Positions 54,964 to 64,000 of a stretch of DNA of 64,000 nt are shown in pieces. Made by a program: the position numbers and the translations under genes. The stretch covers positions 496,001-560,000 of the forward strand of contig NZ_BAAAFC010000002.1 of the NCBI RefSeq assembly GCF_039523335.1. The letters run 5' to 3'. This DNA comes from Marinobacter szutsaonensis. GTDB lineage: Bacteria > Pseudomonadota > Gammaproteobacteria > Pseudomonadales > Oleiphilaceae. The notes beneath the pieces were generated by a model, which made no database searches, had not been told where the DNA came from, and saw only the letters and a list, made by a program, of their open reading frames with translations. Every line of letters begins with the position of its first letter. Position 1 is the first letter of the stretch.

Positions 54964-56313
54964 ATGCAGATCATTGAGACCATTCTGGCCCTGGCGCTGA
55001 CCCTGGGCATCCTTGTCACCCTGCATGAATACGGCCACTTCTGGGTTGCCAGGCGCTGTGGGGTGAAGGTTCTGCGCTTTTCCGTGGGCTTCGGCAAGCC
55101 CATGTTTTCCTGGTATGACCGCCACGGCACCGAGTTTGCCGTCGCCGCCATTCCCCTGGGCGGTTACGTCAAGATGCTGGACCAGCGTGAGGGCCCGGTT
55201 CCCGAGGAGCTGAAGGACCAGGAGTTCATGGCCAAGTCCCCGGCGCAGCGAATCGCCATTGCCTCCGCCGGCCCCATTGCCAACTTCCTCTTCGCCATCT
55301 TCGCCTACTGGGTGATCAGCGTGGTGGGTGTCACCGCCGTTGCGCCCATTGTCGGAGACGTGGCCCAGGGCAGTATTGCCGAACGGGCAGGTCTGCAGGA
55401 AGGCATGGAAATCCACGCGGTGGACGGCCACCGGGTAACGTCCTGGCGCGATATCAATATGCGCCTGCTTGAACGAACCGGTGAGCAGGGTACCGTAAGC
55501 CTCGAGGTGTCGGACGACGGTGCCCGGGGTACCGTGAGTGGTGAGCTGGGGGGCTGGAGGCTCAGCGACGACACCCCGGACCCTCTCGGTGAATTCGGGA
55601 TAACGCCCTGGCGACCGGAAATTCCCGCGGTCCTGGGTGAGATTGCCGAAGGCGGCCGCGGTGATATCGCGGGCCTTCAGGCCGGAGACAAGGTGCTGAG
55701 CGTCAATGGTGAGTCGGTATCCGACTGGCAAGCGCTCGTGGAGCTCGTGCGCAACGCGCCCGAACAAACTCTGAACGTCACCGTGCTGCGCGACGGTACC
55801 GAGAGGACCTTCGAGGTTACCCCGGGCGAGCGCACGCTGGAGACCGGGGAAGTGATCGGTTTTGTCGGTGTGGGTGTGCAGCCGGTATCCTGGCCGGACG
55901 AGGTGCTCCGGGACATCAGCTACGGTCCCCTGGCAGCGATTCCCCAGGCCATTGGCGAAACCTGGTCCGATACCCGGCTGACCCTGGTCGCCATCAAGAA
56001 AATGGTGACCGGACTGCTGTCGCCCACCAATCTCAGTGGACCCATCACCATTGCCCGGGTCGCCGAGGCCAGCGTGAGCTCCGGATTCGAGGATTTTGTC
56101 CGGTTCCTGGCCTATCTGAGTGTCAGCCTCGGTGTGCTGAACCTCTTGCCGATTCCGGTTCTGGATGGTGGCCATATCGTGTATTACACCATCGAGGCAA
56201 TCCGTCGGAAGCCCGTGTCGGAGCATGCCCAGGCCATCGGATTACGGATTGGTATGGCATTGATCCTCACTTTAATGGTGTTTGCTCTTTACAACGACCT
56301 GATGCGGTTGTGA
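54964..56313 (+). CDS. rseP: Site-2 metalloprotease RseP
   Basis: 449 residues. The first helix holds the zinc motif LVTLHEYGHFWVARRCGVKV (H-E-x-x-H), followed by VGFGKPMFSW. Two PDZ domains lie in the periplasmic part (VAQGSIAERAGLQEGMEIHA; IAEGGRGDIAGLQAGDKVLS). The second active-site part is LNLLPIPVLDGGHIVYYTIE. It cuts RseA inside the membrane during the sigma-E envelope stress response and also trims leftover signal peptides. Just upstream of bamA, whose substrates trigger that stress. Confidence 0.96.
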   Translation: MQIIETILALALTLGILVTLHEYGHFWVARRCGVKVLRFSVGFGKPMFSWYDRHGTEFAVAAIPLGGYVKMLDQREGPVPEELKDQEFMAKSPAQRIAIASAGPIANFLFAIFAYWVISVVGVTAVAPIVGDVAQGSIAERAGLQEGMEIHAVDGHRVTSWRDINMRLLERTGEQGTVSLEVSDDGARGTVSGELGGWRLSDDTPDPLGEFGITPWRPEIPAVLGEIAEGGRGDIAGLQAGDKVLSVNGESVSDWQALVELVRNAPEQTLNVTVLRDGTERTFEVTPGERTLETGEVIGFVGVGVQPVSWPDEVLRDISYGPLAAIPQAIGETWSDTRLTLVAIKKMVTGLLSPTNLSGPITIARVAEASVSSGFEDFVRFLAYLSVSLGVLNLLPIPVLDGGHIVYYTIEAIRRKPVSEHAQAIGLRIGMALILTLMVFALYNDLMRL

Positions 56314-56357
56314 GAATTGCGGGCTCCTTACGCGCATTAACCAGGCGAAATATTTGA

Positions 56358-58676
56358 ATGAGACGTTCTCTTCTAGGTGTAGCCGTTGGCCTCGCTGTGG
56401 CCTCTATGGGCATGAAGCCAGCGCTGGCGGATGAATTTACGGTCGCGGATATCGAAGTCGAAGGCCTACAGCGGGTCTCTGCGGGTACCGTTTTTGCCGC
56501 CTTTCCGGTGAATATTGGCGAGCAGGTGGATGAGGCGGAACTCGCCAGTGCCATCAAGTCCCTGTTCGGTACCGGCCTGTTCACCGACATCGAGGCCAGC
56601 CGTGATGCCGGAGTCCTGATTATCACCGTGCGTGAGCGCCCCTCCATCAGCTCCATCGAGATCGAGGGCAACAAGAACATCGAAACCGACATGCTGATGG
56701 ACGCCCTGGCCGGTGCCGGCCTGCAGGAAGGTCAGGTATTCCGCCGCGCCACCCTCGAACGCCTGGAACTCGAGATTCTGCGCTCCTACATTGCCCAGGG
56801 CCGCTACAACGCCCGGGTGAAAGCGACCGCCGAAGAACTGCCCCGGAACCGGGTCGCCATCAGCCTCGACATCAACGAAGGCACGGTTGCGGCCATCCAC
56901 CACATCAATATTGTGGGCAACAACGATTTCAGCGAAGAAGAGCTGCTGGGCCTGTTCGAGCTGGAAACCACCAGTTGGTGGAACTCCATTACCAACTCGG
57001 ACAAGTACGCCCGTGAACGCCTCAGTGGCGATCTGGAAAGCCTGCGCTCCTTCTATCTGGACCGTGGCTATCTCGACTTCACCGTCGAATCCAGCCAGGT
57101 ATCCATCTCCCCGGACAAGCAGAAAGTCTTTATCGCCATCGCCATCAACGAAGGCCCCCAGTACACCATCTCCGAGATCAACCTGAGGGGCGATCTGATT
57201 GTCGGCGAAGAGGAACTGCGCAAGCTGATCCCGGTAAAAGAAGGCGATGTCTTCTCCCGGGCCCGCATGACGGCCATTTCCGAGGCGCTGTCCTTCCGGC
57301 TGGGCCGGGAAGGCTACGCCTTCGCCAATGTGAACGCCGTGCCGGAGCCGTCCGAGGACAATACCGCCGCCGTGACCTTCTATGTGGAGCCTGGCAAGCG
57401 CGCTTACGTACGCCGCATCAATTTCGACGGCAACGTGTCCACCAGGGACGACGTGCTGCGCCAGGAAATGACCCAGATGGAAGGGGGCGTTGCCTCCTCA
57501 GACCGGATCGAGTTCTCCAAGACCAAGCTTGAGCGCCTCGGCTTCTTCAGCACGGTCAACGTCGATACAGTTCCGGTACCGGGTACCGATGACCTGGTGG
57601 ACGTGAACTACTCCGTGGAAGAGCAGCCCACCGGCAGCCTGTCCGCGTCTATCGGTTTCTCCCAGGATTCCGGTGTCATTCTCGGCGCCAACGTGTCCGA
57701 GAACAACTTCTTCGGTTCAGGCAAACGGGTCTCCTTCGGCGTTAACGTCAGTGACTCGGTCAAGAGTGCCAACATCTCCTACCTGGATCCGTATTACACC
57801 GTGGATGGTGTGAGCCGTGGCTTCAGCGTGTTCGCCCGGGAGACCGACTACGAGGAAGAGGACATCTCCTCCTACCTGCTGGACGAGTACGGTGGCCGGG
57901 TGACCTTCGGCTATCCGACCGACCAGATTACCCGCCTGAACTTCGGCCTGGGTTACACCCGTTCCAACATCAAGGAAGGGCTGTTCACCTCCCAGGAAGT
58001 CCGGGACTTCATCGTCGAGGAAGGGGATTCCTTCGATAACTTCTTCCTGTTCGGCAGCTGGCGCCGGAGCACGCTGAACCGGGGTGTACTGCCCACCGAT
58101 GGTTACAGCCACTCGCTCTCCATCGATGTGGCGGTACCGGGCAGTGACCTGACCTTCTACAAGGCCACCCACAAGACCGACTTCTACTTCCCGATCGATG
58201 ACGACAACCGCTGGGTATTCCGCGCTCGTTCCGAGATCGGGTATGGTGACGGGTACGGCGACCGCACCCAGATGCCGTTTTACGAGCATTTCTACTCCGG
58301 CGGCTACGGCTCGGTCCGGGGCTATGAATCCAACTCCCTGGGCCTGCGGGCAACCAACAGCGAGTTCGACCTGTCCGAACCGGATCCGTTCGGTGGCAAC
58401 CTGCTCACCGAGGGTGGCCTTGAGCTGATCACGCCGACCCCGTTCGCGGGCGACAGCCGTTCCATGCGAACGTCGGTGTTCCTGGATGCCGGTCAGGTTT
58501 TCGATACCGAGCGTGGCTTTGATCCGGAGCTGAGTGAAGTGCGCCTGGCAGCCGGTGTCGGCTTCCAGTGGATTACGGCGGTCGGCCCGCTGGCCTTCAG
58601 TCTTGCCCAGCCGCTGAATGACAAGGAGGGGGACGACACCCAGGTGTTCCAGTTCTCCCTCGGCCAGACCTTCTGA
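56358..58676 (+). CDS. bamA: Outer membrane protein assembly factor BamA
   Basis: 772 residues. Signal peptide to about residue 24 (ALADEFTVADIEVEGLQRVS marks mature start and POTRA1). Five POTRA domains to about 420 (GNKNIETDMLMDALAGAGLQ; NIVGNNDFSEEELLGLFELE; INLRGDLIVGEEELRKLIPV; INFDGNVSTRDDVLRQEMTQ), then a 16-strand barrel with the conserved GGYGSVRGYESNSLGLR and a terminal phenylalanine (SLGQTF). It inserts beta-barrel proteins in the outer membrane. Starts 44 bp after rseP; skp follows. Confidence 0.97.
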   Translation: MRRSLLGVAVGLAVASMGMKPALADEFTVADIEVEGLQRVSAGTVFAAFPVNIGEQVDEAELASAIKSLFGTGLFTDIEASRDAGVLIITVRERPSISSIEIEGNKNIETDMLMDALAGAGLQEGQVFRRATLERLELEILRSYIAQGRYNARVKATAEELPRNRVAISLDINEGTVAAIHHINIVGNNDFSEEELLGLFELETTSWWNSITNSDKYARERLSGDLESLRSFYLDRGYLDFTVESSQVSISPDKQKVFIAIAINEGPQYTISEINLRGDLIVGEEELRKLIPVKEGDVFSRARMTAISEALSFRLGREGYAFANVNAVPEPSEDNTAAVTFYVEPGKRAYVRRINFDGNVSTRDDVLRQEMTQMEGGVASSDRIEFSKTKLERLGFFSTVNVDTVPVPGTDDLVDVNYSVEEQPTGSLSASIGFSQDSGVILGANVSENNFFGSGKRVSFGVNVSDSVKSANISYLDPYYTVDGVSRGFSVFARETDYEEEDISSYLLDEYGGRVTFGYPTDQITRLNFGLGYTRSNIKEGLFTSQEVRDFIVEEGDSFDNFFLFGSWRRSTLNRGVLPTDGYSHSLSIDVAVPGSDLTFYKATHKTDFYFPIDDDNRWVFRARSEIGYGDGYGDRTQMPFYEHFYSGGYGSVRGYESNSLGLRATNSEFDLSEPDPFGGNLLTEGGLELITPTPFAGDSRSMRTSVFLDAGQVFDTERGFDPELSEVRLAAGVGFQWITAVGPLAFSLAQPLNDKEGDDTQVFQFSLGQTF

Positions 58677-58722
58677 TGGCCACGTATAACAACAGTAAAG
58701 GATGAAACACAGGAGAAACACC

Positions 58723-59220
58723 ATGTCCCGTATGATTACCCTGCTTGCAGCAGCCCTGATGGCCGTCAGCCTGCCTGCCTTTGCCGAGACCCGCATTGGC
58801 GTGGTCGACCTTCGCCAGGCGCTGTTTTCCTCTGACGAAGCCAAGGCCTTCAGTGAAACCCTGCAGAAGGACTTCGCCGGTGAGGAAGCCCGGGTCAGGG
58901 AAGCCCAGGAAGCGGCGCGCAAGCTACAGGAGCGCCTGCAAAAAGACGGCGCCATGATGAACGAGACCGAGCGCAACGAGCTGACCGGCCAGTTCCAGCA
59001 GAAGGTGCAGGAATTCAACATGCTCAAGCAGCGCCTGGATAACACCGTGGCCCAGCGCAAACAGCAGTTTCTCGAGAGCGCCCGTCCGGAAGTGGACGCA
59101 GCGGTCAAGGAACTGCTGGAAGAGAACGATCTGGACCTGATCCTGCCGAGCGAAGCGGTGGTCTACGTGAAGCCGGAAATGAACCTCACGTCCCAGCTGC
59201 TGGACAAGCTGAACCGTTAA
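58723..59220 (+). CDS. skp: Periplasmic chaperone Skp (OmpH)
   Basis: 165 residues from the ATG at 58723, which has AGGAGA 6 nt upstream; an in-frame ATG at 58702 would put charged residues before the signal. Signal peptide MSRMITLLAAALMAVSLPAF ends at AFAE. TRIGVVDLRQALFSSDEAKA starts the trimer body, and two long helices (about 50-125) form the tentacles. It holds unfolded outer membrane proteins in the periplasm for BamA. Normal place between bamA and lpxD. Confidence 0.94.
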   Translation: MSRMITLLAAALMAVSLPAFAETRIGVVDLRQALFSSDEAKAFSETLQKDFAGEEARVREAQEAARKLQERLQKDGAMMNETERNELTGQFQQKVQEFNMLKQRLDNTVAQRKQQFLESARPEVDAAVKELLEENDLDLILPSEAVVYVKPEMNLTSQLLDKLNR

Positions 59221-59265
59221 CCGATTGGGGGCACCTCGGCCCCGGATGATGCTCTGGAGTATGTC

Positions 59266-60291
59266 ATGACAGAAAAGTCCTACCGGCTTGGTGATATCGC
59301 CAAGGCATTGGGGGCAGAGCTGAAGGGAGACCCCGAGGTGCAGATCACCGGGCTGGCGACCCTCTCGGCCGCGGGCCCCGGTCAGATCAGTTTTCTCGCC
59401 AACCCGGCCTATGGCAAATACCTGGCGGACACCCGAGCCTCCGCGGTGATCCTCTCACCGGCGGCCGCCCAGGATTCTCCGACCAATGTCCTGCTGCTGG
59501 ACAACCCCTATCTGGGCTATGCTCGCCTCAGCCACTGGTTTGATCCGGCGCCGGTACCGGCACCCGGGGTGCATGCCAGTGCCGTTGTGGATGCTTCTGC
59601 CCGGATTGCCGAAAGCGCCAGCATTGGCCCCAACGCTGTGATCGAAGCGGAGGCCGAGATTGCCGAGAACGTCGTCATTGGTGCCGGAAGCGTTATCGGT
59701 GCCCGCTGCCGGATCGGACGTGACACCGTGATCAGACCCCGGGCAACCCTGGCCCACGACGTGGTGGTCGGGCAGCGCTGCCATATCCTCAGTGGTGCGG
59801 TGATCGGGTCCGATGGCTTCGGGTTTGCCAATGAAAAAGGCGTCTGGCACCGCATTGCCCAGCTCGGCCGTGTCGTTCTCGGAGACGACGTGGAAGTGGG
59901 CGCCAACACCACCATCGACCGCGGTGCCCTGGATGACACAGTCATCGGCGATGGCGTGAAACTCGATAATCTCATCCAGATTGCCCATAACGTCCATATA
60001 GGTGACCACAGCGCCATGGCGGCCATGGTCGGCATTGCCGGCAGCACCCGGATCGGCCGTCATTGTGTATTCGGTGGTGCCTCCGGCGTGGCGGGCCATC
60101 TGGAAATCGCCGATCAGGTCCATCTCACCGGCATGACTCTGGTCACCGGCGACATCCGCGAACCGGGGGTCTATTCCTCCGGCACCAGCGCGGATACCAA
60201 CCGCCAATGGCGCAAGAACGCCGTGCGCTTCCGCCAGCTCGATGTGCTTGCACGGCGGGTCAAAGAACTGGAAAAGAAATTAGAGGGCTGA
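59266..60291 (+). CDS. lpxD: UDP-3-O-(3-hydroxyacyl)glucosamine N-acyltransferase
   Basis: 341 residues. The N-terminal domain ([40 protein letters not shown]) binds uridine, then come left-handed helix hexapeptides, [40 protein letters not shown] and the catalytic histidine in [19 protein letters not shown]-terminal helix binds acyl carrier protein. It adds the second hydroxyacyl chain in lipid A synthesis. Confidence 0.96.
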   Translation: MTEKSYRLGDIAKALGAELKGDPEVQITGLATLSAAGPGQISFLANPAYGKYLADTRASAVILSPAAAQDSPTNVLLLDNPYLGYARLSHWFDPAPVPAPGVHASAVVDASARIAESASIGPNAVIEAEAEIAENVVIGAGSVIGARCRIGRDTVIRPRATLAHDVVVGQRCHILSGAVIGSDGFGFANEKGVWHRIAQLGRVVLGDDVEVGANTTIDRGALDDTVIGDGVKLDNLIQIAHNVHIGDHSAMAAMVGIAGSTRIGRHCVFGGASGVAGHLEIADQVHLTGMTLVTGDIREPGVYSSGTSADTNRQWRKNAVRFRQLDVLARRVKELEKKLEG

Positions 60292-60302
60292 GGCCGACCA
60301 AC

Positions 60303-60740
60303 ATGATGAAAATCAACGAAATTCTTGAATACCTGCCACATCGGTACCCGTTCTTGCTGGTGGACCGGGTAACCGAGATTGAGAAGGGCGTCTCAATCAA
60401 GGGGTACAAGAACATTTCCTTCAATGAGCCTTTCTTTCAGGGCCATTTCCCCGACAACCCGATCATGCCCGGCGTACTCATCATCGAAGCTATGGCACAA
60501 TTGTCAGGCATTCTCGGTTTTGTGACGGTGGGCCGGAAACCCGCTGACGGCGTGGTACAATACCTCGCCGGGTCCAGCAAGGCCCGGTTCAAGCGCCCTG
60601 TGCTGCCTGGAGACCGTCTCGATATGGAAGCGGAATTTCTCTCCGGGAAGCGCGGCATCTACAAATTCGAATGCCGAGCGCTGGTCGACGGGGAAGTCGT
60701 CTGCACGGCAGAAATCTTGACCGCTGAGAGAGAAGTTTGA
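60303..60740 (+). CDS. fabZ: 3-hydroxyacyl-ACP dehydratase FabZ
   Basis: 145 residues from ATG 60303 (or the adjacent ATG 60306). Hot-dog fold: [40 protein letters not shown] with the catalytic His, [13 protein letters not shown] with the catalytic Glu, and [20 protein letters not shown]. It dehydrates 3-hydroxyacyl-ACP in fatty acid synthesis and competes with LpxA for the same substrate pool, which is why the genes are adjacent. The stop overlaps the start of lpxA. Confidence 0.96.
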   Translation: MMKINEILEYLPHRYPFLLVDRVTEIEKGVSIKGYKNISFNEPFFQGHFPDNPIMPGVLIIEAMAQLSGILGFVTVGRKPADGVVQYLAGSSKARFKRPVLPGDRLDMEAEFLSGKRGIYKFECRALVDGEVVCTAEILTAEREV

Positions 60741-61531
60741 TGGCGACAAATGACTGGTCGGGTGTCCATCCTCAAGCGATTGTAGACCCATCAGCCAAGC
60801 TGGCGGACAACGTGACCGTTGGCCCGTGGAGTTACATCGGCCCTGGCGTGGAAATCGGTGAAGGCACCGAAATCCTTTCCCACGTGGTGATCAAGGGGCC
60901 GACCGTAATCGGCCGCAATAACCGGATTTTCCAGTTCTCCAGTGTTGGTGAAGAGTGCCAGGACAAGAAATACGCCGGCGAGCCCACCACCCTGGTGATC
61001 GGGGACAACAACGTTATCCGAGAGAACTGCACTATACACCGGGGCACCGTCCAGGACCGCGGCGAGACCCGCATCGGCAACGGCAACCTGTTGATGGCTT
61101 ACGTGCATGTCGCTCACGACTGCATCGTGGGTGACAACACCATCCTGGCCAACTGTGCGACCCTGGCCGGCCACGTGTCGGTGGGTGATTTCGCCATTCT
61201 TGGTGGCGGCACCATGGTGCACCAGTTCTGCAACATCGGTCCCCACAGCATGGCCGCCGGTGGCAGCATCGTGCTCAAGGATATTCCCGCTTACGTGATG
61301 GCCAGCGGCCAGTCTGCCGAACCTCACGGCCTGAACGTGGAAGGCCTCAAGCGCCGCGGATTCAGCAAAGATGCGTTACTCACGCTCCGTCGTGCCTACA
61401 AGGCCATCTATCGCCAGGGCCTGACTACCGAGCAGGCACTTGAGGAACTCGAGAAGAACTACGGCGATGTGCCGGAAGCTCGCCCGCTCATTGAATCCCT
61501 GCGCGGAGCACACCGCGGCATCATTCGCTGA
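60740..61531 (+). CDS. lpxA: UDP-N-acetylglucosamine acyltransferase
   Basis: 263 residues from ATG 60740, which overlaps the fabZ stop (TGATG). Hexapeptide helix with VHPQAIVDPSAKLADNVTVG, FSSVGEECQDKKYAGEPTTL, NVIRENCTIHRGTVQDRGET, MAYVHVAHDCIVGDNTILAN (catalytic His in HVAHD) and the helical C-terminus. It performs the first step of lipid A synthesis. Confidence 0.97.
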   Translation: MATNDWSGVHPQAIVDPSAKLADNVTVGPWSYIGPGVEIGEGTEILSHVVIKGPTVIGRNNRIFQFSSVGEECQDKKYAGEPTTLVIGDNNVIRENCTIHRGTVQDRGETRIGNGNLLMAYVHVAHDCIVGDNTILANCATLAGHVSVGDFAILGGGTMVHQFCNIGPHSMAAGGSIVLKDIPAYVMASGQSAEPHGLNVEGLKRRGFSKDALLTLRRAYKAIYRQGLTTEQALEELEKNYGDVPEARPLIESLRGAHRGIIR

Positions 61532-61548
61532 TCAGCCGGAGCCTTCCG

Positions 61549-62730
61549 GTGACGGAACCCACCAAGCCAACCGTTATCAGCGAGCGCAAGCTCACCATCG
61601 CCATGATCGCGGGCGAGGCATCGGGGGACATCCTCGGTGCCGGCCTGATCCGCTCTCTCAAGCGCCGCTATCCCAAAGCCCGGTTTGTGGGTATTGGCGG
61701 TGAAGAAATGATCGCCGAGGGTTTCCATTCCCTCGTCCCCATGGAACGGTTATCCGTGATGGGCCTGGTGGAAGTGCTGGGCCGGATCCGGGAGCTGTTC
61801 AGCATCCGCGCCCGCCTGATGGACTACTTCTTCACCAACCGCCCGGATGTGGTCATCGGCATCGATTCCCCGGATTTCACCCTGGCCATCGAGCGGCGCT
61901 GCCGCGAGGCGGGCATTCCGTCGGTGCATTACGTCAGCCCGTCGGTCTGGGCCTGGCGCCAGAAACGCATTTTCAAGATCGCCAAATCCGTCGATCTCAT
62001 GCTCACCCTGTTCCCGTTCGAGGCCCATTTCTACGAAGAGCACAATGTGCCCGTGGCCTTCGTGGGCCATCCACTGGCCGACAGGATTCCGCTGGAGCCG
62101 AATACCGGCAAAGCCCGCGAGCAGCTCGGGCTGGACCAAAATGCCCCGTTACTGGCGGTTCTGCCGGGCAGCCGGGCAGGGGAGGTGGAACGCCTGGGTA
62201 ATCTGTTCCTGGAAGCCGCCCGCTGGCTGCAGGAACGCCGCCCGGATATCCAGCTGGTGATTCCCTGCGTGAACCGGGATCGGGAGAAACAGGTTCAGGC
62301 CCTGGTGGAATCCCTGGAGGTAAAACTGCCGGTTACCATCGTGCGCGGCCAATCCCGGGAAGTGATGGCCGCCTCCGATGTGGTCCTGCTCGCCTCCGGC
62401 ACTGCCACCCTCGAAGCCATGTTGCTCAAGAAGCCCATGGTGGTCGGCTACCGCCTGAGCAACATGAGCTATGCGCTGCTTTCCCGCCTGGTGAAAGTGC
62501 CCCACGTTGCACTGCCGAATTTGCTGGCAAAAGAAGCTCTGGTGCCGGAACTGCTCCAGAACGACGCCACGGCGGAATCCCTGGGCGCGGCCGTGCTGGA
62601 GCGAATGGAGAACCTGGAAGAACGGGAGCGGCTGCAGAAAGCCTTTACCGAGCTGCATCTGTCCCTGCGCCAGAATGCGGATGAAAAGGCGGCAGAGGCC
62701 GTCTCCGGGTTGCTGGAGGAGAGAGCCTAA
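61549..62730 (+). CDS. lpxB: Lipid A disaccharide synthase
   Basis: 393 residues from GTG 61549. GT19 marks: [80 protein letters not shown] and [20 protein letters not shown]. It joins UDP-diacylglucosamine and lipid X to form the lipid A disaccharide at the inner membrane. Its stop shares one base with the start of rnhB. Confidence 0.96.
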   Translation: MTEPTKPTVISERKLTIAMIAGEASGDILGAGLIRSLKRRYPKARFVGIGGEEMIAEGFHSLVPMERLSVMGLVEVLGRIRELFSIRARLMDYFFTNRPDVVIGIDSPDFTLAIERRCREAGIPSVHYVSPSVWAWRQKRIFKIAKSVDLMLTLFPFEAHFYEEHNVPVAFVGHPLADRIPLEPNTGKAREQLGLDQNAPLLAVLPGSRAGEVERLGNLFLEAARWLQERRPDIQLVIPCVNRDREKQVQALVESLEVKLPVTIVRGQSREVMAASDVVLLASGTATLEAMLLKKPMVVGYRLSNMSYALLSRLVKVPHVALPNLLAKEALVPELLQNDATAESLGAAVLERMENLEERERLQKAFTELHLSLRQNADEKAAEAVSGLLEERA

Positions 62731-63410
62731 TGGCGAAGGTAGAATTACCTCCTTTCGAATGCCGCTACCAGGGTCGTTTATTGGCCGGCGTCGATGAGGT
62801 CGGCCGTGGCCCCCTGATTGGCGCAGTGGTCACTGCCGCTGTCATCCTGGACCCCGACAAACCCATTGCCGGCCTGGCCGATTCGAAAAAACTCACCGAG
62901 AAAAAACGCCTCGCCCTGTACGAGGAAATCATCGACAAAGCCGCCGCCTGGAGTCTGGGCCGCTGCGAGGCAACCGAGATCGACCGGCTCAACATCTACC
63001 AGGCCACCATGCTCGCCATGGAACGGGCCGTCGCCGGGCTGGCCATCCCGCCCGAATACGTGCTGGTGGACGGCAACCGCTGCCCCAAATGGCACTGGCC
63101 GTCAGAACCCGTGATCAAGGGCGACAACCGCGTCGCCGAAATCAGTGCCGCGTCGATTCTTGCCAAGGTTACCCGTGACCGGGAAATGGAGGAGCTCGAA
63201 GAACGCTACCCCGGCTACGAACTGGGCAAGCACAAAGGCTACCCTACACCGGTGCATCTCGAGGCTCTGAGACGACTCGGTGCAACCGCGGAACACCGCC
63301 GCTCCTTCCGGCCTGTACAGGAAGTGATCGATACCGTTGGCTTCTACAAAGCCCCGAATGAAGCGCCCGCCGAGGAACTCATCTTCCCCACGGATTTGTT
63401 CGAAAATTAA
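62730..63410 (+). CDS. rnhB: Ribonuclease HII
   Basis: 226 residues. Catalytic D-E at [20 protein letters not shown], a further Asp in [20 protein letters not shown] and one in [20 protein letters not shown]. It cuts at single ribonucleotides in DNA. Its start overlaps lpxB by one base. In E. coli dnaE comes next; here the initiator tRNA and a transporter follow. Confidence 0.96.
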   Translation: MAKVELPPFECRYQGRLLAGVDEVGRGPLIGAVVTAAVILDPDKPIAGLADSKKLTEKKRLALYEEIIDKAAAWSLGRCEATEIDRLNIYQATMLAMERAVAGLAIPPEYVLVDGNRCPKWHWPSEPVIKGDNRVAEISAASILAKVTRDREMEELEERYPGYELGKHKGYPTPVHLEALRRLGATAEHRRSFRPVQEVIDTVGFYKAPNEAPAEELIFPTDLFEN

Positions 63411-63489
63411 CAATTGACAGGCTGGCTCCCGGTCCTTAATATACGCGCCACGTTGATCGGGGCCAGCCCCGAAAGACAACCAGTTTTGA

Positions 63490-63566
<77 letters not shown>

Positions 63567-63570
63567 AATA

Positions 63571-63600
63571 AAAAAGGTCAGCTTTTGCTGGCCTTTTTTT
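63571..63600 (+). terminator. Terminator of tRNA-fMet
   Basis: Stem GGTCAGC (63576-63582) and GCTGGCC (63587-63593), TTTT loop, then seven T. It starts 9 bp after the tRNA. Confidence 0.88.
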
Positions 63601-63667
63601 CGTTTTGGGCCAGGGAACAATCCACAGCGGCAAGATTATTACCCTGAGTGCTTGGTTGAGGGATTAG

Positions 63668-64000
63668 ATGAACTCAGTGTCGGGATCTGGTGTCTTCCTG
63701 CTGTCCGCAGCGCTTTCAGCCATCTTCATGGGCACCATCGGCGCCATTTCATTTTACGCAGGCGTGGGTGCCGAGACCGTAACCTTCTATCGCCTCTTCA
63801 TCGGCGCTCTCCTGGTGGCGGTGTACCTGCTGGCAACCCGGCAACACAGCAAAATCCTGGTTTGGCCCGGCGCGAAGGTCCTGGTGACCGGCGCATTCCT
63901 CGCCGGTTTCGTGATGTTCTACATACTGGCAATGGGCTACACCAGCATGGCCAACGCCGTGATGGTGATGTACCTGGCGCCAGTAACGGCTTCTGTGATT
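63668..64000 (+). CDS. EamA/DMT-family transporter (partial, right edge)
   Basis: An ATG at 63668 opens a frame that runs off the window after 111 codons. It reads MNSVSGSGVFLLSAALSAIF, then GTIGAISFYAGVGAETVTFY, RLFIGALLVAVYLLA and, near the edge, FYILAMGYTSMANAVMVMYL. This is the first half of an EamA repeat with at least three hydrophobic helices and the typical YTSMANAVMVMYLAP loop. Such drug/metabolite exporters have ten helices in about 290 residues. The substrate is unknown. Confidence 0.85.
   Translation, partial: MNSVSGSGVFLLSAALSAIFMGTIGAISFYAGVGAETVTFYRLFIGALLVAVYLLATRQHSKILVWPGAKVLVTGAFLAGFVMFYILAMGYTSMANAVMVMYLAPVTASVI

Overview
The window comes from the chromosome of a gammaproteobacterium, most likely Marinobacter or a close relative. 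The evidence is gene order and protein character: a pheT-ihfA-merR unit, a dapC/dapD/dapE-glnD-map block back to back with rpsB-tsf-pyrH-frr-uppS-cdsA-dxr-rseP-bamA-skp-lpxD-fabZ-lpxA-lpxB-rnhB, a long-form DapD, a BCCT transporter and a glucosylglycerate (compatible solute) cluster suited to a marine halotolerant cell. The genus is an inference; no search was run.

Layout. 1-0.95 kb: end of pheT, ihfA and a MerR-type regulator. 1.0-2.5 kb: a decayed patch (small membrane protein, a Crp/Fnr regulator lacking its N-terminus, an MFS gene cut short) ending at tRNA-Pro(GGG). 2.6-6.1 kb: FMN glutamate-synthase-like protein and BCCT transporter. 6.1-9.4 kb: a coupled three-gene operon (retropepsin-like lipoprotein, inactive transglutaminase-7TM protein, RimK-like ligase). 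9.5-20.4 kb: rmuC, an AraC regulator divergent from a CoA-transferase, a VolA-like surface lipase, an enoyl-CoA hydratase and class I fumarase. 20.7-27 kb: selO, then four genes that together close a glucosylglycerate make-and-recycle loop. 28.5-35.1 kb: an orphan type VI secretion island (vgrG, MIX/VasX-like effector, putative immunity gene, joined by ATGA overlaps). 35.3-40.5 kb: accessory genes, including a ParD-like/zeta-like pair, glyoxalase I, a Clp-N/P-loop ATPase split over two reading frames, a membrane-anchored cold-shock-domain protein and slyX. 40.8-48.5 kb: lysine/diaminopimelate genes, glnD and map on the minus strand. 48.8-63.6 kb: the translation, isoprenoid, outer-membrane and lipid A genes, then initiator tRNA-fMet. 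The right edge cuts an EamA-type transporter.

The most striking non-coding feature is a family of 28 full 30-39-nt palindromes (arms GGGGTC-A-GAAGAA or GGGGTC-A-GATGAA) plus one half copy. They lie in eight intergenic clusters between 20.4 and 43.9 kb and nowhere else in the window. They behave like REP/REPIN elements. The two subtypes differ in one base pair, and every head-to-head pair found joins one copy of each subtype. No transposase for them is in the window.

No phage, CRISPR array or complete insertion sequence was seen. The best candidates for under-described biology are the heterotypic REPIN-like family, the VgrG-linked effector/immunity pair, the retropepsin-7TM-ligase operon, the split Clp-like ATPase and a 50-nt hairpin ahead of pyrH.
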